A stretch of DNA of 64,000 nt, from NCBI RefSeq assembly GCF_035582795.1, contig NC_134367.1:120428062-120492061 (forward strand). The letters are read 5' to 3'. The position numbers were made by a program, and so were the translations under genes. Numbering within the stretch: position 1 is the stretch's first letter; every line of letters starts with the position of its first letter. Source of the DNA: Mycteria americana. Its lineage: Eukaryota; Chordata; Aves; Ciconiiformes; Ciconiidae. The notes beneath the pieces were generated by a model. The model ran no database searches. It saw only the letters and a list, made by a program, of their open reading frames with translations, and was not told the origin of the DNA. This document shows, piece after piece, positions 1-15,085 of the stretch.

Positions 1-1162
1 AGGTAAACTTACAGATTCTCTGATTTTTAAGGGTAATTAGATTTATTTGGTTGTGTATCACAGTCCAAAACGTTCCTGTTGGACAACTAGCTGTCTGTAA
101 TATAATTTACCTGTAGCCAGGATGTAATTTCTTTTCAATCACCTTTTTTTCCTTGGGCTGTTTTTTGCTAAAGACTACAAAATCCTTTTGTCTCCTTTCA
201 CGTAAATTGCATTTAAAAAGCTTAGGGCTTTTTGTACAAACATAAGAACTGCCATTATTTGCATTTATTTCAAAGTTCTGCAGCATGAGGAAAAATTCTA
301 TAATGTAGTTGAGAAAATAAACACTGCTACTACCTTGGTTGTAATCTGTGAAAATCTGTGTTGGGAGTCTGATCTCTCAAACACGATGAGACACTTGTGC
401 AGTGTGTAAGTGCATGTGGGTAGAGGGGACCCCACTGAGATGGGCAGTGGACGTTAAAAAGCAGCTACTGATGATGGCACCTGATTCCTAGAAGCTCATC
501 TGAAATTCCCAGCAGACTTCCACTGTGAGGTTTTCAATCCCACAGTGTGATTTGCCAAGTCCATCAGTATGGCTCAGTATCACACTGTGGTTTCCTGGGG
601 GAATAAATCCCACCCCTCCATGCTGAAATGACTTGTGCAGGGTGGAAAGTGGCAGACCTGGAGGGAGAGCACCACTTCCCTCATGGTCCAGAGCAGCAGA
701 GCCTGCTTCCTCCCCAGAATCGCAGCTGTCAGGGCGGGCACAGACAGTGCTGTGGTGAACCTATTTTTGCTCCGAAGGCTTCCCTGGAGCATGGACCAGG
801 CGAACATTGCATCTCACATGCATGCACTGTTTTAACCATGGGAACGCTCATCACGCAATTGGCCACACAGTGTGAACACTGCCACAAAGAGTGAGACTTT
901 GAAAGGAGGCAGCACGGGCTGATGCCACCATTTCTGCCAAGCCTCTCTGCAAGGTAGCAAACATCTTAGGTCTTTCATCCTGCTTTACACAATCCCTGCT
1001 CCTCCAGGACAGACCACTCCTTTGCTGTCTTCAGATTGACTGTGCTCCCTATAGTGTCAGTGTTTTGTTGCAGGAGCAGATTTAAATAACTTTTCCTGTG
1101 CCTCCATTTCCTCACGGCTTGGCAGGAGGATGAATAAGCCTTCATTGTTGCACTGGAGGTTT

Positions 1163-1178
1163 AAAAAAAAAAAAAAAA
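1163..1178 (+). repeat. Poly(A) run
   Basis: Sixteen consecutive A bases followed by an A-rich tail with scattered G. No retrocopy or SINE body could be recognised next to it, so it is listed only as simple sequence. Confidence 0.8.
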
Positions 1179-3581
1179 GAAAAAGAAAAAAACCCCAAGA
1201 TCTTTTAAACTCTATAGTACATGGCAGTGATGATGCAGTTGTGCTTAAAAAGAAGAACAGGATCACATCCCGTGATTAACCTTGCATGTATTCTTCAGGA
1301 TGGCTTCACTTTGTTAGCTCTTTGTGCTCTGCTTGTGCTTATATGCTGGCATTAGATCACAAGCGCTGCTGTCACTAAAATGCACCTTTTGTCTCCACCT
1401 CTGTTTGAATACCTTAATCTCTGAATTCTTTCAAGTCTGTGCTGCAGCAGACTGGCCTCTTATCTTTTTGTTATAAAGAATGAGTGACAGTCACTTGGGG
1501 GGGGCACTAAGGGCACAACTGAGCCTCTGTGCAGACAGACAGATACTTGTTTTATTTTAATTCTCAGTGACCTTTATTGTATCCTGGTTCAATTGCTCGC
1601 TTAAGGGCGCCAGCCTTTTTTGTACCCTTAATGCATTAAACATTTTCCAGCCAAAGAAAGCGTTAAGGTATATCTCCTGTTGTCTTAAGAGTCATGATTA
1701 ACCTTCAGCAGTAAATGTGACCAAGAGGAAGTGGAAGAATGTGAAAATGGACACTGTGGATTTGTTTGTAGAGTGGAGGAAATGAAGGACTCCAGCGCTA
1801 TGATCGCAGAGGTTTTAAAACTTCAGAGCTGAGGATCCCCTGAATGTCAATTTTATTTTCTGAAAGCTGTTCCTGACTTAATTCAATTATTGGGAAATAC
1901 ACTTACCCATCTTATTAGTAAGTTAATAATGTTCATGTCCAAGTCATTCTTGGATATGAGCATTTTCTGGTATGCTCATACCTGTAGCTACACCTTCTTT
2001 AAGAGGCACAATTGTCTATACACTCTGCAGAAGTGTCCTCCCTTATGAGAGTACTGAGGCTTTGGGGATGACTTATGAAAAATCAATCCACTGAGGAAAT
2101 GAGAAAATGAAAGAGATTAAGGAAGCAGGTTGTCAAGGTAGCAGAATGCAAATTAATTACTTACGCCCTTGGATTCCTCATGTTGTCCACACTTAATCTA
2201 AAAACACCTATCAAGTAGCCTTTGAAAACCAATCCCAAAACTTGAGGTGAAAATGTTCACTGAAGTCTTTGTTTCAGAATTCCCTGCTTTATTTATAAAT
2301 AAAACAGATGTATTTATTACAATCACAGAATCCAATCTGTTTGAGTTATGTTTTCCTTAGGCCCTTTAAAAAAGAATTCTTAAGCTGATCATAAATTTGG
2401 GGGTTAAAAAAAATTAAAAGAAAATGACCCGAATATATGATCAGCTAAATTATCTGGACTGTCAAATCCAACCCCACCAACCAATCTCAAATAAGAACCA
2501 GGAGACTTTAGCTTGTACTAGAACACAGCTGTCAGGAATATCTCCAGCCTAGATATAAGAAACTGAATAATGGTAAATTTACCATTTTATTTGAAAAATT
2601 GAATCTACTTTCACTGTTAAGGATCTATTTTATATCATACACATATCATACATACCCAATTTTATCATTGTATAAAAATGTCCAATATTAAGGCATTCAT
2701 TATATTAAATATTTGCCTTTTCCTTTGAGTAGGTGAATGGCTGTATTAATATGATTTATATTATTAATTATGTTTGTATTAATGTTTGCCAGGAGCGCTA
2801 ATCAGTGGTGACCAGTCATTAATTAATTGACATTTTTAAAAGAATAGGACATGTTACTCCAAATTATGTGTGAACTTCCATAGTTCGAACACCTGTCTGA
2901 AAATGAGATTTGATAGCTGAAGTTGGCAGCTATATTCCATTGAATATGGAATGAGTGAGTTTCATGGTTTGATCTAAGTTATCTTCAATTTTCTGTATTA
3001 ATTTTAGCCACATTATAATTTGACTACAAGTAGCAAAATCTGCACAGCCCTATCATGCCAAATTTTTAGGTGGCACTAACCCTCCTTTCTCTATCACTGA
3101 GAAGTAGTCCATCGGTTCAGGCTGTGCATGTGGGTCTGGAAAACTTACGGGCTCCCAGAGACTCCCTGAACAATTTCAGGGCCTGGATTGGTGCTGAATT
3201 ATGAGCTCCATAGATTTGAAGCTATTTTGTTAATTAAACTGAGTTTGCAGGCTTCTGTAACTGTTTTGCTCCGTGTTTCAGTGAGAGACATTCCATTTTG
3301 TAATGGCTTTTTCACCTTGTTTAGTTAACTGGCTCTCAGAGTGCTAAAAGTAACTAAATACCACCCTGATGGGGTTTAATTTATATACACCTCTGCCTTC
3401 CATTTCAGTGTAGACTCATTCCAAAACGTGTTCTCTTTTCAGATTGTTTTTTCACATGGGCCAGCAAGCCTTTCTCAACACGTAGAGCAATATTCACAAG
3501 CATGCTGTCCTTCCCCGTGCTTTTTAAAATGTTTGTCCAAAAACAAGATGCTGAGGTATCTTCACTGGTTGAGATCAGAGT

Positions 3582-3596
3582 AAAAAAAAAAAAAAA
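3582..3596 (+). repeat. Poly(A) run
   Basis: A run of fifteen A bases in presumed intronic DNA. No flanking transposon body was recognised. Confidence 0.8.
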
Positions 3597-6500
3597 TCTT
3601 TGAGCAAGGCCACCATATTGAAGGAATTTGTTGTTTCTTAAAGAGTCCCTATCACTAGTTTAAGGATACCTCTAAACCCATCTGATTGGGGATTCCTGGT
3701 GCAGAAAGCTGGTTACATGGCCAGATAGCTGGGTTGTTTTCAGTTTGTGTGCTGTTTTTAGGAACATAATTTTCATGCATTTAGAACCTCTGCTGCAGCC
3801 CCTGGTTGTCTGGACTCAAAAACACTCTAGAAAACTCCTTTTATCTGTTGATTGCCTGTTTGTTCAGTTTTACTCATGTTTATTTTCATCATTTTTATTT
3901 CTTGTCCTTTTTTCCCCTCTGATATTGTTTTGGAGGGAGAAGCAGTTGCATGTGGAGACCCACCCGTGTTCTCATTTAGATGACAAAAAAGCAATGGGAA
4001 TTGCTAAATGCCCCAGTAACATTGGTTGCTTGACATTTGCAAAAAGAGCCAGGCAATTTTGAGAGTCTCATCAATAAGCTACAAATTGTGAATTTACTGG
4101 TGGTTCTCAGTGTCTGGGTGTCTGTTTCTATAGTCTCTCTAGCCCAAATTCAGAGAACAAATTCTAAACAAACATTATCATAATTCATCTCACTACTCTA
4201 TTGAAAGTCATACAAACGCTCTTACATCACCTTGAAAAGTAGTTGGGATGTTGTTTACTGTTTGTAAATGGTGCAAATATTTACACATGCAAATATCAGA
4301 TGAATTATGAAAAACACACATTACAGTGTTCATAGATCCCTGCAGTAACAAGCCCTAACTCTCCTACATTTTTAAAAGGAATTTTATCTTTTTCCTTACC
4401 TTGCTACTTGTGTGATTATTTTTGAATGAAGTAGGTATTTTCAGTTAGGCAAATTCATGGCCTAAAGTAGGTGAAAAATGTTTCCTTTAATAAAGGAAAA
4501 TTTGAATTGCTTGCTCTGGCTTATCTGTCCTTTTGTTTGCCTTTTTTGCAGGAATGAATTAATTTTTTTGTTCACAGGTATTTGTGTAAATGTTTTCAAG
4601 CTACATGTGGTAATGCAAGATCTTAGTATGTCCGGACTCTCTTGTGAGGCTTAAAAACATCTGTGCAATAAAAAGTGTGGCAAAGAAACATTATGTGGTT
4701 GCAGTAACTGTCACTAACCACAGTTCGTCAGTAGTTGAAGGTGTTACTGAAAAACTGTCCAAGCAAGTGGTTCACACACAGCACCAGACTCTTTCCTGAT
4801 AAAGTCTGTGCAATCTCTCAGCAGAGCAATCCCAGTGCAGAATTGCTGTTGGGTAATACTTGGTATGGGATGGGAAACATTGGGTTTTATTTTGTTTGCT
4901 TTTTAAACAGGATTTGGGCTCTCAATGACCTTCATAGTTTACCCAGAGCTGTGTCCCCTAGTAATTCAGGTGAAGGGTTTGGTTTGGGGCAGAACTGAGA
5001 GGTTTGAGTGCACCCAGATCTGCTCATGGCTAAGAAATTTGCTTAAAAAGCAGGACTAATAGGCTACACAGCCAGCTAAAGGGATGCAAACAAATCTTGA
5101 GTGAGGGAAACCTTTTACTGTTTGGCTTTAGAGGGCAAAGCTGAATTAGAGCAGAGAAATGCCTGTATTGCTAAGCCTTTCTCATGACTGGCTGAGAGGA
5201 CAAAGTGAGGAGATAGGAATGGAGACGGCTCTAGTTGCTTGCTCAGTGATTTTTCTCCTTTTTGGCTTTTGAAGTCATACTCCTTTTCAAGGGCTTTCTC
5301 CCTTCTCCTCTGCCGTTCACATTTTTTTAGTCCATTCAGAGGCATATAGAGTCCCACAGCCATGACACTGCCTGAGAAAAGTTTGGCAGGTGAGTGCAGT
5401 CCAATAAGGCCCTGAGGATTCACTTCCAATGCAGCTCTTACATGATAACTATTTCCGATTTCAGTTTTCAGGTGCTTGGTTTATTAGCAACACAGCAATT
5501 CTTGCAGAAAGCTGACTGATTAAATGGCAAAACACTTCTGTTCGAAACCTAATTTTCTATCAAGCTGGTTCTGATGGAAGAGATTTTCAGTGATTCCCAA
5601 AACAGCGTGTAGATAATTAAGAAAAAGCCCTTGTGGTTCTCAAGCCTCCAGATTTGTGAATGGTCTCTAAATGTGCCTATTGCTCTAGTCCAATAATCTT
5701 TCTACTCATTACTTGATTTCAAGTAACACTGCAGCAAAACTAGATGGCTCAAATGTTTATTCAGTGTACTTTCAAAGTGGCAAGCCAAAATGCCACAGAC
5801 TAGTGATGAACAAATGCCTCTAAGTTATTAAACTAGTATATCTTGCTTGCTTTTCATTGTATTCTGTTGAAATTGCATTTTCTGTCTCTTGAAAATTTCC
5901 TTGATGACTGTTTGATATATCTGACTCTCTGATTTCTTCAATATGAGGATGTTTCATTTATTAGCCTGTGGAAAGCTGATAGGTGGAGATTGGTATCTTG
6001 CTTCCATTCTTATTTTTGAGTCTGGTTTTTCATTTTTGATCAATATCTGATGCATAAGCTTCCTCTGGCAATGCAGAAAAAAACAGCCCCAAGCTGTGTG
6101 ATTCCACATCCCACACGGTGGGGCTGGGGAGAGGACAGAGCCATAGGTCTGTTCTTTCTGTGCCAGGGCACTCTGGGCTGGCTGCGTCTCTGCACAGCCT
6201 GTTCAATGCACACAGCCACGTCAGGCCTGCAGGGAGACTGGGAAAATGCCTCACTCTACCTTCAAATCTTTACCAGAGTATCAGTGGATTTCTTTACCTT
6301 TGTACCTGCTATTTGCCTGTGCTTTTTAAGATTATTTCTTTGTGGTTTTTTTCTACTCCTGCTTCTAAAAGAAGTGCAAGCCTTTCTGTGCTTGTCTGAC
6401 ATGCAGCATATTTTCAGGAGCATGACACAGACGAGAAGCCTGATTTTAAAATCATCTTACTGCAAGTAAATTCAGGAAACCACCTCTGCAAGTGTTCTTC

Positions 6501-6909
6501 TGTTGTTCTTAGTAAAAGATCAATCCTGACTGGAGGTAAAGAGCTTTGATCTGAAGAGAGACAGGCTGCACACATTCAGCTATTTCTGTCACATCTGTAG
6601 AGAATCAGTCCATCTGTAAGCATTTCTTGTGATATTCCCACACTCATTCTTTTGGCCTTAGACAAAAACGAAAGATCAGGACCATAAAATCTGAGAACCA
6701 AAAGGTACCTCTCTTATTTCTCTGTTGTACAACTCGTAGTGATCTGCTGCTGAAGAATTAGTAAAGTTTAGATGGCGTTGTCTTCAAAAGAGCTAAAATC
6801 TCTATGGCTTCTTTTAAATTTGGTGAGAACATTTGTGTATTCAGCACTTCTGAAAATCAATCCACTGATTTAGGATCTGAACCTAAATAATAAGTTGGTA
6901 GAAAGTTGA

Positions 6910-6922
6910 ACACACACACACA
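6910..6922 (+). repeat. Short (CA)n microsatellite
   Basis: About six CA dinucleotides in a row in presumed intronic DNA. It is short and probably weakly polymorphic. Confidence 0.7.
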
Positions 6923-9900
6923 GATGCATTTGACTAAGAGACATACAGATGTGGAGGTTGGAGGGGGTAAAGAATTGGGAGGAAGTTATATTTAAGTCAG
7001 CCTTCACCTTCATCTGCCTTATTTGACTCAGTTTTCAACCTCCACAGTTTTTAGAGCATTTTCTCTTCCCCACAGCAGCTGTTTTACAGTAGATGCCCTG
7101 TGGTACCCAGGCATCAATTCCACATCAGGATTCAGGCCTCCAAGTGCAGGCCCTCCCATGAAGATGGCTAATGGTAGTATTATAGGTCATAACTCTCTTG
7201 CTCTCAAAAATATTTACAAGTAGTATAATTTTACCTACAATTCAAGAAGGATGCTTAAAAAGTATCTTGCTTTGCAGTACATTCTTCGTCTAGAAACTGC
7301 CTTTCTGCCTATGATTCTCATGTCACTTGTGTCCACAGCTCTGCATAGCTGGTTGGAGGCAGAGCTGAAATGCATGCAAATCTCTGCAACGTAAACTGTA
7401 TGTATGTTTGTGAGTGCTAACATTGGACTTCCATGTGCTATAATGGCAAGGGAAGGCAGTGTACACTGAACAATCCCCCCACCTCCCCTTTTCCAAGTTC
7501 ACACAATCTGTAAATAAAGCATATCTTTTGCTAAATTTTATATAATATTTTGGTCTTCTAGTCTGTTCTTCTCATTAGAGAAATACTGTCATGACAGGCT
7601 CTTCCTCTTCTATTTTAGCTGTATGAATAGCATCATATTCTTGTTTTTCCAGGCAAACTGCCATGCATGTCACTCTGCAAGGAGATGCAGAAGGTAGAAT
7701 TTTTGTAAACTGATGTTGAAACTTGAGCTATTGATCTCCAGTGAGAGCTGTCTGTTTGTTCATATTCTTGCCAAAGGCATCAGCTGAAGATTGTCAGTCC
7801 TCTTGAGTACTGAAAATGTGTGACTGAATGAAAGACAAAGTTTTGAATATATCAAGAAAGGATATTGCTTTGGGTTTTGTTTTCTTTTTAATACTTGCAA
7901 ATACAGAGATATTGTCTTACTCAGTAATACTTGTAATCTAGAGTTGCTTCCTGTCATTGGCAGCGGCCATTACTGAATATTTCAGAGTAAGAGGCAGTTT
8001 TCCTGTCTTTATTTCATCCCCATCCTCCAAAATGGGTGTCTACAGCATACAATGTGCTGCGTGTTGGGCCCCATTCTTGCCTCTAGCAGATGATTTGTTA
8101 AAGCCCCAAAGAATGGGATTTAATAACTCTTCCAGATTTTTTTTTGCTAGACTTGTCTATGATCACTAATTGTCATCCAGATAGATGTTCAAGTCCTCTT
8201 TTAATTTCAGCTCACAGCTTCATCATGCAGTTCTGCATGACAACATCTGCAGAATGTCTAAAAGTACAGTATCTTTCCTTGCCAGAAACAGGAAGGGTTT
8301 TTCGCTGCTTGTCTTTTACCTTAGAACTATGAAGAATGTTGTCTTTCATCAGTCCCTCTTTGTCTCTTCGAGAGGTCTCCTTGGATGACTCAGGTTCCCA
8401 AGGGACTTTCTCATCTCGTAGCTGAAGAGGTGGGCATAGCAAATCCTTTTCCGAATTCTGGAGTTAACTAGCTAGTAACTGAACCCAGGGGCTGAATAAA
8501 AATTCCTTCCCTCTCAGTTAATTAGGGTTCTTTGGGAAATTCTTCTTATGTCAGAAAGCTAACAGTTCACGAAGACCTGACTCTATAGAGTCAGCTGGAA
8601 AGAAGAGAATAGACAAGACTTGAATTTATAATTTTTAGGCAGGAAAAACATATGAAGGGAAACAACTACCATTTGCTTTAGCTGTGCAATGTGAATAAAG
8701 TGAGAAAGCTCCTTCAGGCACCATAAAATGCAAACTCTGGTTTTCCTTCATAAAATTCTTTACAAATCTTAAGCAGTGAAAATCAGGCAGGCAGAATTGT
8801 TTCTCACTGGTTCAAGCACCAGACTTTTGTGGTTATTCTGAAATAGGATAGGCTTAAAGACAAATATGATCTGGGCTAAATTAGAGCCTTCCATGTATAA
8901 AACAGCAACGCTGCAAGTTACTGATTAAAAGAAGGAAAAATCGATCTTTTTAATAGAAGGCTTCTGCCTGCTTATGGGAGGAAAGGGCTCAAACTTGATT
9001 CAAATGGTGTGAATCCTCCCCGTGGGCAGAGCGGTGCTGTGGTCCTGGTGAGTAAGGGACTTGACACAAGAGGATGGTTCTTACTTTCACCTACAGAGGA
9101 GGCAGAGGCTTGGCTTGGGGACGCTGGTGTTGAATCCTGTCTGTCAAAGGTTGAAAGCCCATTGGGATGTTTTGCTGTGGCTAAGGAGAGGCTGGTCTAC
9201 TACAGCACTACTGTGTCTGTGCACATGAACATGCATGGTGCTATTCTTGCAGTCGCTTCCCCACTCTCTCCTAATACCTAATTGGAAGCTGAGCAATTAG
9301 CTTAAGAAGCCTTGTCAGAGTTTCTTTTTGGAAATTGGTGCCTTTAGTGTTACAAAGACAAGGTGAGTCTGGCTGTCAGATCCCAAGACTGTATATGTAA
9401 TAGGAAAGCAGCAGATAGGTGCAGTTTAATAAAGCCCCTTGATGCCCTTATCTGCTGGATAATAACTTTAATTGACAGTTAATGTTTTCAGCTACATAAA
9501 CAGGTTTTTTAATTATTTATGTTCCAGAGAAAGGTTATTTTTGATAGTAGAATCTTTAATGTTAGATCTTAAGAAGCTTTTTTAAAATCACAATTTGAGA
9601 CAAATAGGATGCTTTAGGGGTTTTTGCTGGCTACAGAATCATGTAAATTAAACCACTCTAAATATACCTATTTGAAGAGTTCTTAACTTTGCTATTTCTA
9701 TTTTTAGAATGGTGATGAGCTCCAAGGCAGGAACTTGCCTTGTAAAAATAAAATCTCAGGCACCCCAGTTATGTTGCTGCCCATCTCTTCAGAGATACCT
9801 GGGATCTTTGCAATGAGAGATGTTCCTGTATGCTGTTGCACTTAGAGCAGCTGTTCACAGACAGTTACATCCAATGCCCATTGCTCTGGGGCCTGGCTGA

Positions 9901-10436
9901 GGATAGATGGTCAGCAGGCTCTTGGGGCACAGCCGTTAAGTGATAGTACTTATGATGCTGCCGCTGCTTCTGCCCATACCTATTGCCCTGAACCACGGGC
10001 CATGGTTGCTGAGGAACAGGTTTGTGAGATGACGGTGGTGCCTCTCTCTTGGCTTTCAGCAAATAAGGAGTGTTAATTTGTAGGAGTTCATATTGTAGCT
10101 GAGTTGCTCTGTGGTTTGTTAAATCCAGCGTGTTTAACTAGTGCGTTCTCTAAAAGATTTTGTTTAGCTGAGTTTTCCAGCTGTCTTAAAAGTATGGCGC
10201 AGCATGCATCAGCTGTGAGCTCTTGGAGCACGGCAGAGCTTAATACCAAGTGTGACATTTGGAAGAGTGTCTAGGGGGATGCGTTATGCCTGCTTATTGC
10301 ATTTCAAAAGCACTTTACCATTTGCCAGGCTTTTTATTTTTCTTGAATTTCAAATTCCTAAGGGAGTTAGACAGAAAGGGAAGGTTTTATGCTTCCCCAG
10401 AATAACTGCTTACGTCTTATCCCACGCAAATTAAAG

Positions 10437-10448
10437 CCCCCCCCCCCC
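10437..10448 (+). repeat. Poly(C) run
   Basis: Twelve consecutive C bases. Such a run is prone to length error in assemblies. Confidence 0.8.
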
Positions 10449-13400
10449 AACTTTTCACACCACAAATGTGCAGCAGGTAGAAAAAAAAGGCAGGGAGCCT
10501 GACTCGGTACTGGTCTATACCCAGGCTATTCTCCATCACTGCCTCCCTTTTCTACTCCATACCCCAAATTCGTCCAGCTTCTTCCTTCCCTTCTTGCTGC
10601 CTTTTGCCCACCCTCCCACACTCACCTCCTCCAGGTCTCCTGACAGAGCAGCCAGCACTTGCACAGCTCCTGGCCAGCTCCTCAGCAATCAGACGCAGCA
10701 ACATGTGCCTCTCCCGTGGGCTGGTGGATGAAGAATGTAGCCAGTTATGTCATGTGTAAAGCAGAGTCTCACAGATCCTGTCTTGTGAGCTATAGCCTAC
10801 TGCATATTATGGCACGAGAAGGCTGGTTTGTGTGTCATCAGGGAGACAGCAAAGTAGCAAGGCTTATTATATTCTTATTTTCACTTTCAGTTCACAATTT
10901 AAATACCCACAAGGAACAAATTTTCCCTGTTTACAACAGACTTTTTGAATGATAATGTCATTGAAAATTCCATTTTGCCTTTGCTTTAAATGCTGGAAGG
11001 TTTCCCAAACAATGATGCAAGAAGAAAACAGCTGTTTTCTGCAAGGCAGAGGTGTGTGCAGAGAAATTGTAAACTCTACCATAATTCTTCAATACTGTAC
11101 AAGAAAGGCTTTAGGATCTGTCATTTTCTCAAAGTGATAGGTGTTTGTACAGCACCTAGCAGAATGATACTTGTTTTTTTGATACTTGTTTTTTTGGTGC
11201 TATTCCAATTTAAATGTTAGTAATGGAAATCGTACAATGCAAATATATTCCAGTTGATGTAAAGGGATGTAATCAGCAGTTCACACATGGGTTTTTAACT
11301 GTTGTAATCAATGGAAATTTTATTAATGCAAGTAACTGCAATACAATTTGGTCCCAAAATGTCTAGCTTTGCAATGCCTGAGCACTCTGGTATGCTATTA
11401 CTGGCAGGCTAAGGTGTTGTGTGAGGTTGGGGTATAATGAGCTCCTGCTAAATTCTCCTTAAATTTCTTGTTTGGAATTGCCTTACCGTGATGATACATG
11501 CAGTTCCACTGGAAATCAGCCAGGTGGAAAGAAAAAAAAGATTGTTTTCTCTGCATTAGCTGTCTCAAGTGCTCAACACATGTAATTGTAAGGTGCACGG
11601 ACATGTAAGGAGTTCTGCTGTGAGTTCTGCTGCGACGTGGGACCTATTCTTGCCTACTGTGCAGATAGATGCATCCCCCAAATGATGTGGTTTGGCACAG
11701 ACTTGCTGTCAGTTGAGAGCTCTGCTCAAGCCCAAGTAGTATCACCTCTGCTTGAGCTTTCCCATGCCGTATGGACATGTGTGATGGAGAGGTAAGAAGG
11801 GATTTTCTAGGAGTGGTGAGAGGGCCGTAGCAACTCTCAGGGATGGCATCTGTGTGCACTTGTCTTATCACTTAATAGCATCCACAAAATTAGGGACCCT
11901 TTCTTATGTGTGGATGATTGTTTTCACCCCACGTACATCCTGGCAGGTTGATGGGAAAAGAGAAATAATACAATCTGTGAGAACTTCTGAATGGCCCTTT
12001 TTTAATGGGTGCCATCAACCAAAACAACTGGTAACTTTTGTCCTTCTTGTATGACTCATCATTGCCCATGGATGTCGAGAATGCGTTAACTTTAACTGTA
12101 ACAAGTCACAGTGGGGGGAAGACTCATGTGGGTAGAAAGAGCACACTGAGGTACAGGTGGCAGTGTCCAGGGCAAGAAGTGGCTGATTTTGTGACTGACA
12201 GAGGAGAGTCTTCTGTCTTCCTCTCTGAGGAGAAGTTTGGGAGTACCAATTAACTGCAATGTGCCAAAGAGGCAGGATCTGTGGTTTCTTGCAGATCTTG
12301 AACTTGACATAAAATCATGGTGGTGCCTTGAGCAAGGCAGTATTTTAAGCTCTGGTATGGGAGTCCATAGCTGGAGTTTGTCTCCCCAGCTAGAACATGT
12401 CTTCTGCTTCTGCTCTTCAGCTACTCTGAAAAAAAGTTGTATTCAGTTATGCTCAGCCCCATCTACTCCCAGGAAGAGTAGGTAAAGTATTGGTGACTTT
12501 TGGGATAGTCTCACCCAAGGAAAGAGTTTCTCTCTCATCTAGCTCTCTCCTTTCCTTTGTTTTTCCTTCCCACTGTTGTGTTTCTCAGTCCTCTGGTAAT
12601 CTTTGTTCAGGGACATTTGTTCAGACAAGCCCATCCTAATGGTCTCTTCAAGCCTTCACAGCTGGCAGGATGGCTGTAGCAGGAAGCAGACACGTGTTTT
12701 CTCAGTACACCATCTGAGTTGAGTATCTAAATAATCTCTATCACTCTGAGATACTCTGGATAACAGTCCTATCATTGACTTTACAACATAGGGATGTGCT
12801 CTAGCATCATCTAACCAACATCTGGCTGAACTTCAATCACTACTGTGAACATAAGGGCAATTTGTATGTCTCCAGATTAATTTAGTTCTATTAAAAAAAA
12901 TTATTTGCTTTTCTCAGTCTCATAGTTTTCTTGGTCCTTGTTTAGGGTGGCACAATAGAGGCACCCAGAGAAATTCAGCCCTTGCTCCAAGTTATCCACA
13001 GTATGTGATCAATGAAATGGCTGAAAGGGGTCAAGGGCTTGAACCACTTAGAGACAGGGCTTGCTGCCCTTGTTGAACGTGGCTGTTCCAATAGTGTCTA
13101 ACACCTGAGAGCACCAGAGCAGCTCTGGGGTGGGTATGGGATTGGCATTCATTTTGGTGGGCTCGGACTCGAGCTCCATCTGTGCCAGGGATGAGTCATT
13201 CCTTGGCCCTAGGGCAAATGATTCTTGCCCTAAAACAGGCGATGTAATTGCCCTTTTCACAGAACTGCTGACGACAGAGACTGTAGTTTAGTTCTCCCAT
13301 ACTCAGATCTAAAGTGTAAGTCTCCCAGACGCTGATAGGATGGGCCTTTGTGGACTGGGCAGGAGGGTAACCACACGTGCTACAAGCAGGGTCCCCGGAA

Positions 13401-15030
13401 GGCAGTCAGCCAGTGTGGGAAAGGGCAGGAGGCTTCAACAAATCCAGCTACAGATGTTCTAACTAGAGAATTAGCAGCTGCTAGCATCCAGCTAAGCCCC
13501 TGCAAGGAAAAGAGACAGACATCACAGCAACACCAGCTCTAATGAAGCACTAGCAGCTGCAGGGATTGCTGCCCACTTGAACTGGAGGGGATTTCTTTCC
13601 CCAGAAAGCCAGCCGTGTAGGAGCTCTGCTGTTTGAGGAATGTCTTGTTTTACACTCTGATTGTATGTGCTTGAACACAGTTCGAACCACTACATGAGCT
13701 GCTTTTGTAGAAGTGCATATAATAATATTGCAGAGTTGTTGCATCACTGAAAGTGGCCCAAGTCCAAAGGAGGGTGGTTGTGTGCTTCGGGCAGTAGGGT
13801 TATGTGCTTGTACCAGATGGAGACTTTAAATTTTCATCAGCAGGTTTATAAACACAAAGAATATCCTTTTATCAGCCCCCAGCTCTTTTACTAATAAGCT
13901 GCAAATGCTGAACTTCAATTAGCATGGAGTGGAGGCGCAGATGAAATAATATACATTCTTACTGATCATTATCCATCATGAGAATGAAATCAAGACGTAA
14001 GTAATGACCTGCTTCAGTTTTGGGGGCTTTTTGTTTGGTTGGTTTGGGTTTTTTTTCCCCTTTAACACATGGTTGGTAGTGTAAATGAGTGAAAATTGCT
14101 AAAAATAATTTGGGCCAAATTCTCTGGTGATGAAACTCCATTTCAGGCAAATGGAGTGTGAGTTTTCAGCCCTGCTCATCTTTGCATTGACTTCTGTAGG
14201 GGTTGGGTCAAGCCAACACAAGGGTGTGTGACAGCTGTGTTATTAAGTTTTCCATAGAAGGATAAAGAGTTTACAAAACTACATTTTTCCTGGTGCTGAG
14301 AGGTGGCCAGAGAGTTCTAAGCTTTGAAGCAATGCTGCTGTATGTTATCAGGGAATCCTGGCTTTCTTGAGGGGTGCAGGTGCATGGAGAGGGAAAGGGA
14401 TTGATTAGTGTAATGCTGCCTTTGCCTTTAGCAGCACATTTGCTGGCCTACGTGGCATGCTTCTGTGCTGTATGTGTGCCCCAACTGAGAAGCTCTTTCT
14501 GGACCCTGCAGGCATCCAGCTACTGGGCTTGTGCCCCGTGGTTTATAAATAATTCAGGAGATTTGTGCATTACAACAGCAGTATCAGCTTTTTAGAGCTG
14601 ATATCAGTTGCGGAAGGACCTCTACCCCGACTGATATCTTTTAGGGAGGAAAAGGGTTGACTGTATTTGCAAAGATCAGTCTTGGCACATAGTTTGAGAA
14701 GGTATTGGGAAATTGTCAGGAAAGATGAGGAAAGGTGCAACTTCGTGGGATATAGATTGGTTCTGGGAATTCTGCATCTAACTTTTCATGTCTTGCCTTA
14801 AGAAGGCTTTCCTGGAAAAGTAATCCACTAAGAGGATAGGGCCTACTGTTGAAAAATAGAGATACATAAATTTGAATCAGTAACTGAAAGAAAACTGTTC
14901 TCCCAATGATATAATTGAGTGCTTTCTTACTAATCAAACCCCAAAATATACCCCTGAAATACTTACCGGTCACTTCTTTGGTGGATTGTGCTTCAACAGA
15001 GGATGGCTGCTTTATAGGTCATACTGGCTT

Positions 15031-15085
15031 AGAATAGAATAGAATAGAATAGAGTAGAATAGAATAGAATAGAATAGAATAGAAT
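15031..15085 (+). repeat. (AGAAT)11 pentanucleotide microsatellite at a CR1 3' end
   Basis: Eleven tandem AGAAT units; the fifth (15051-15055) is AGAGT. The array abuts a CR1 3' fragment. CR1 elements end in short ATTCT-containing repeats rather than poly(A), so on the minus strand this array (ATTCT) is the expanded 3' tail of the element. Confidence 0.9.

Noticed and set aside
13680-13692. GTTCGAACC word suggesting a tRNA or tRNA-derived SINE
   Set aside because: There is no matching A-box, cloverleaf or SINE tail.
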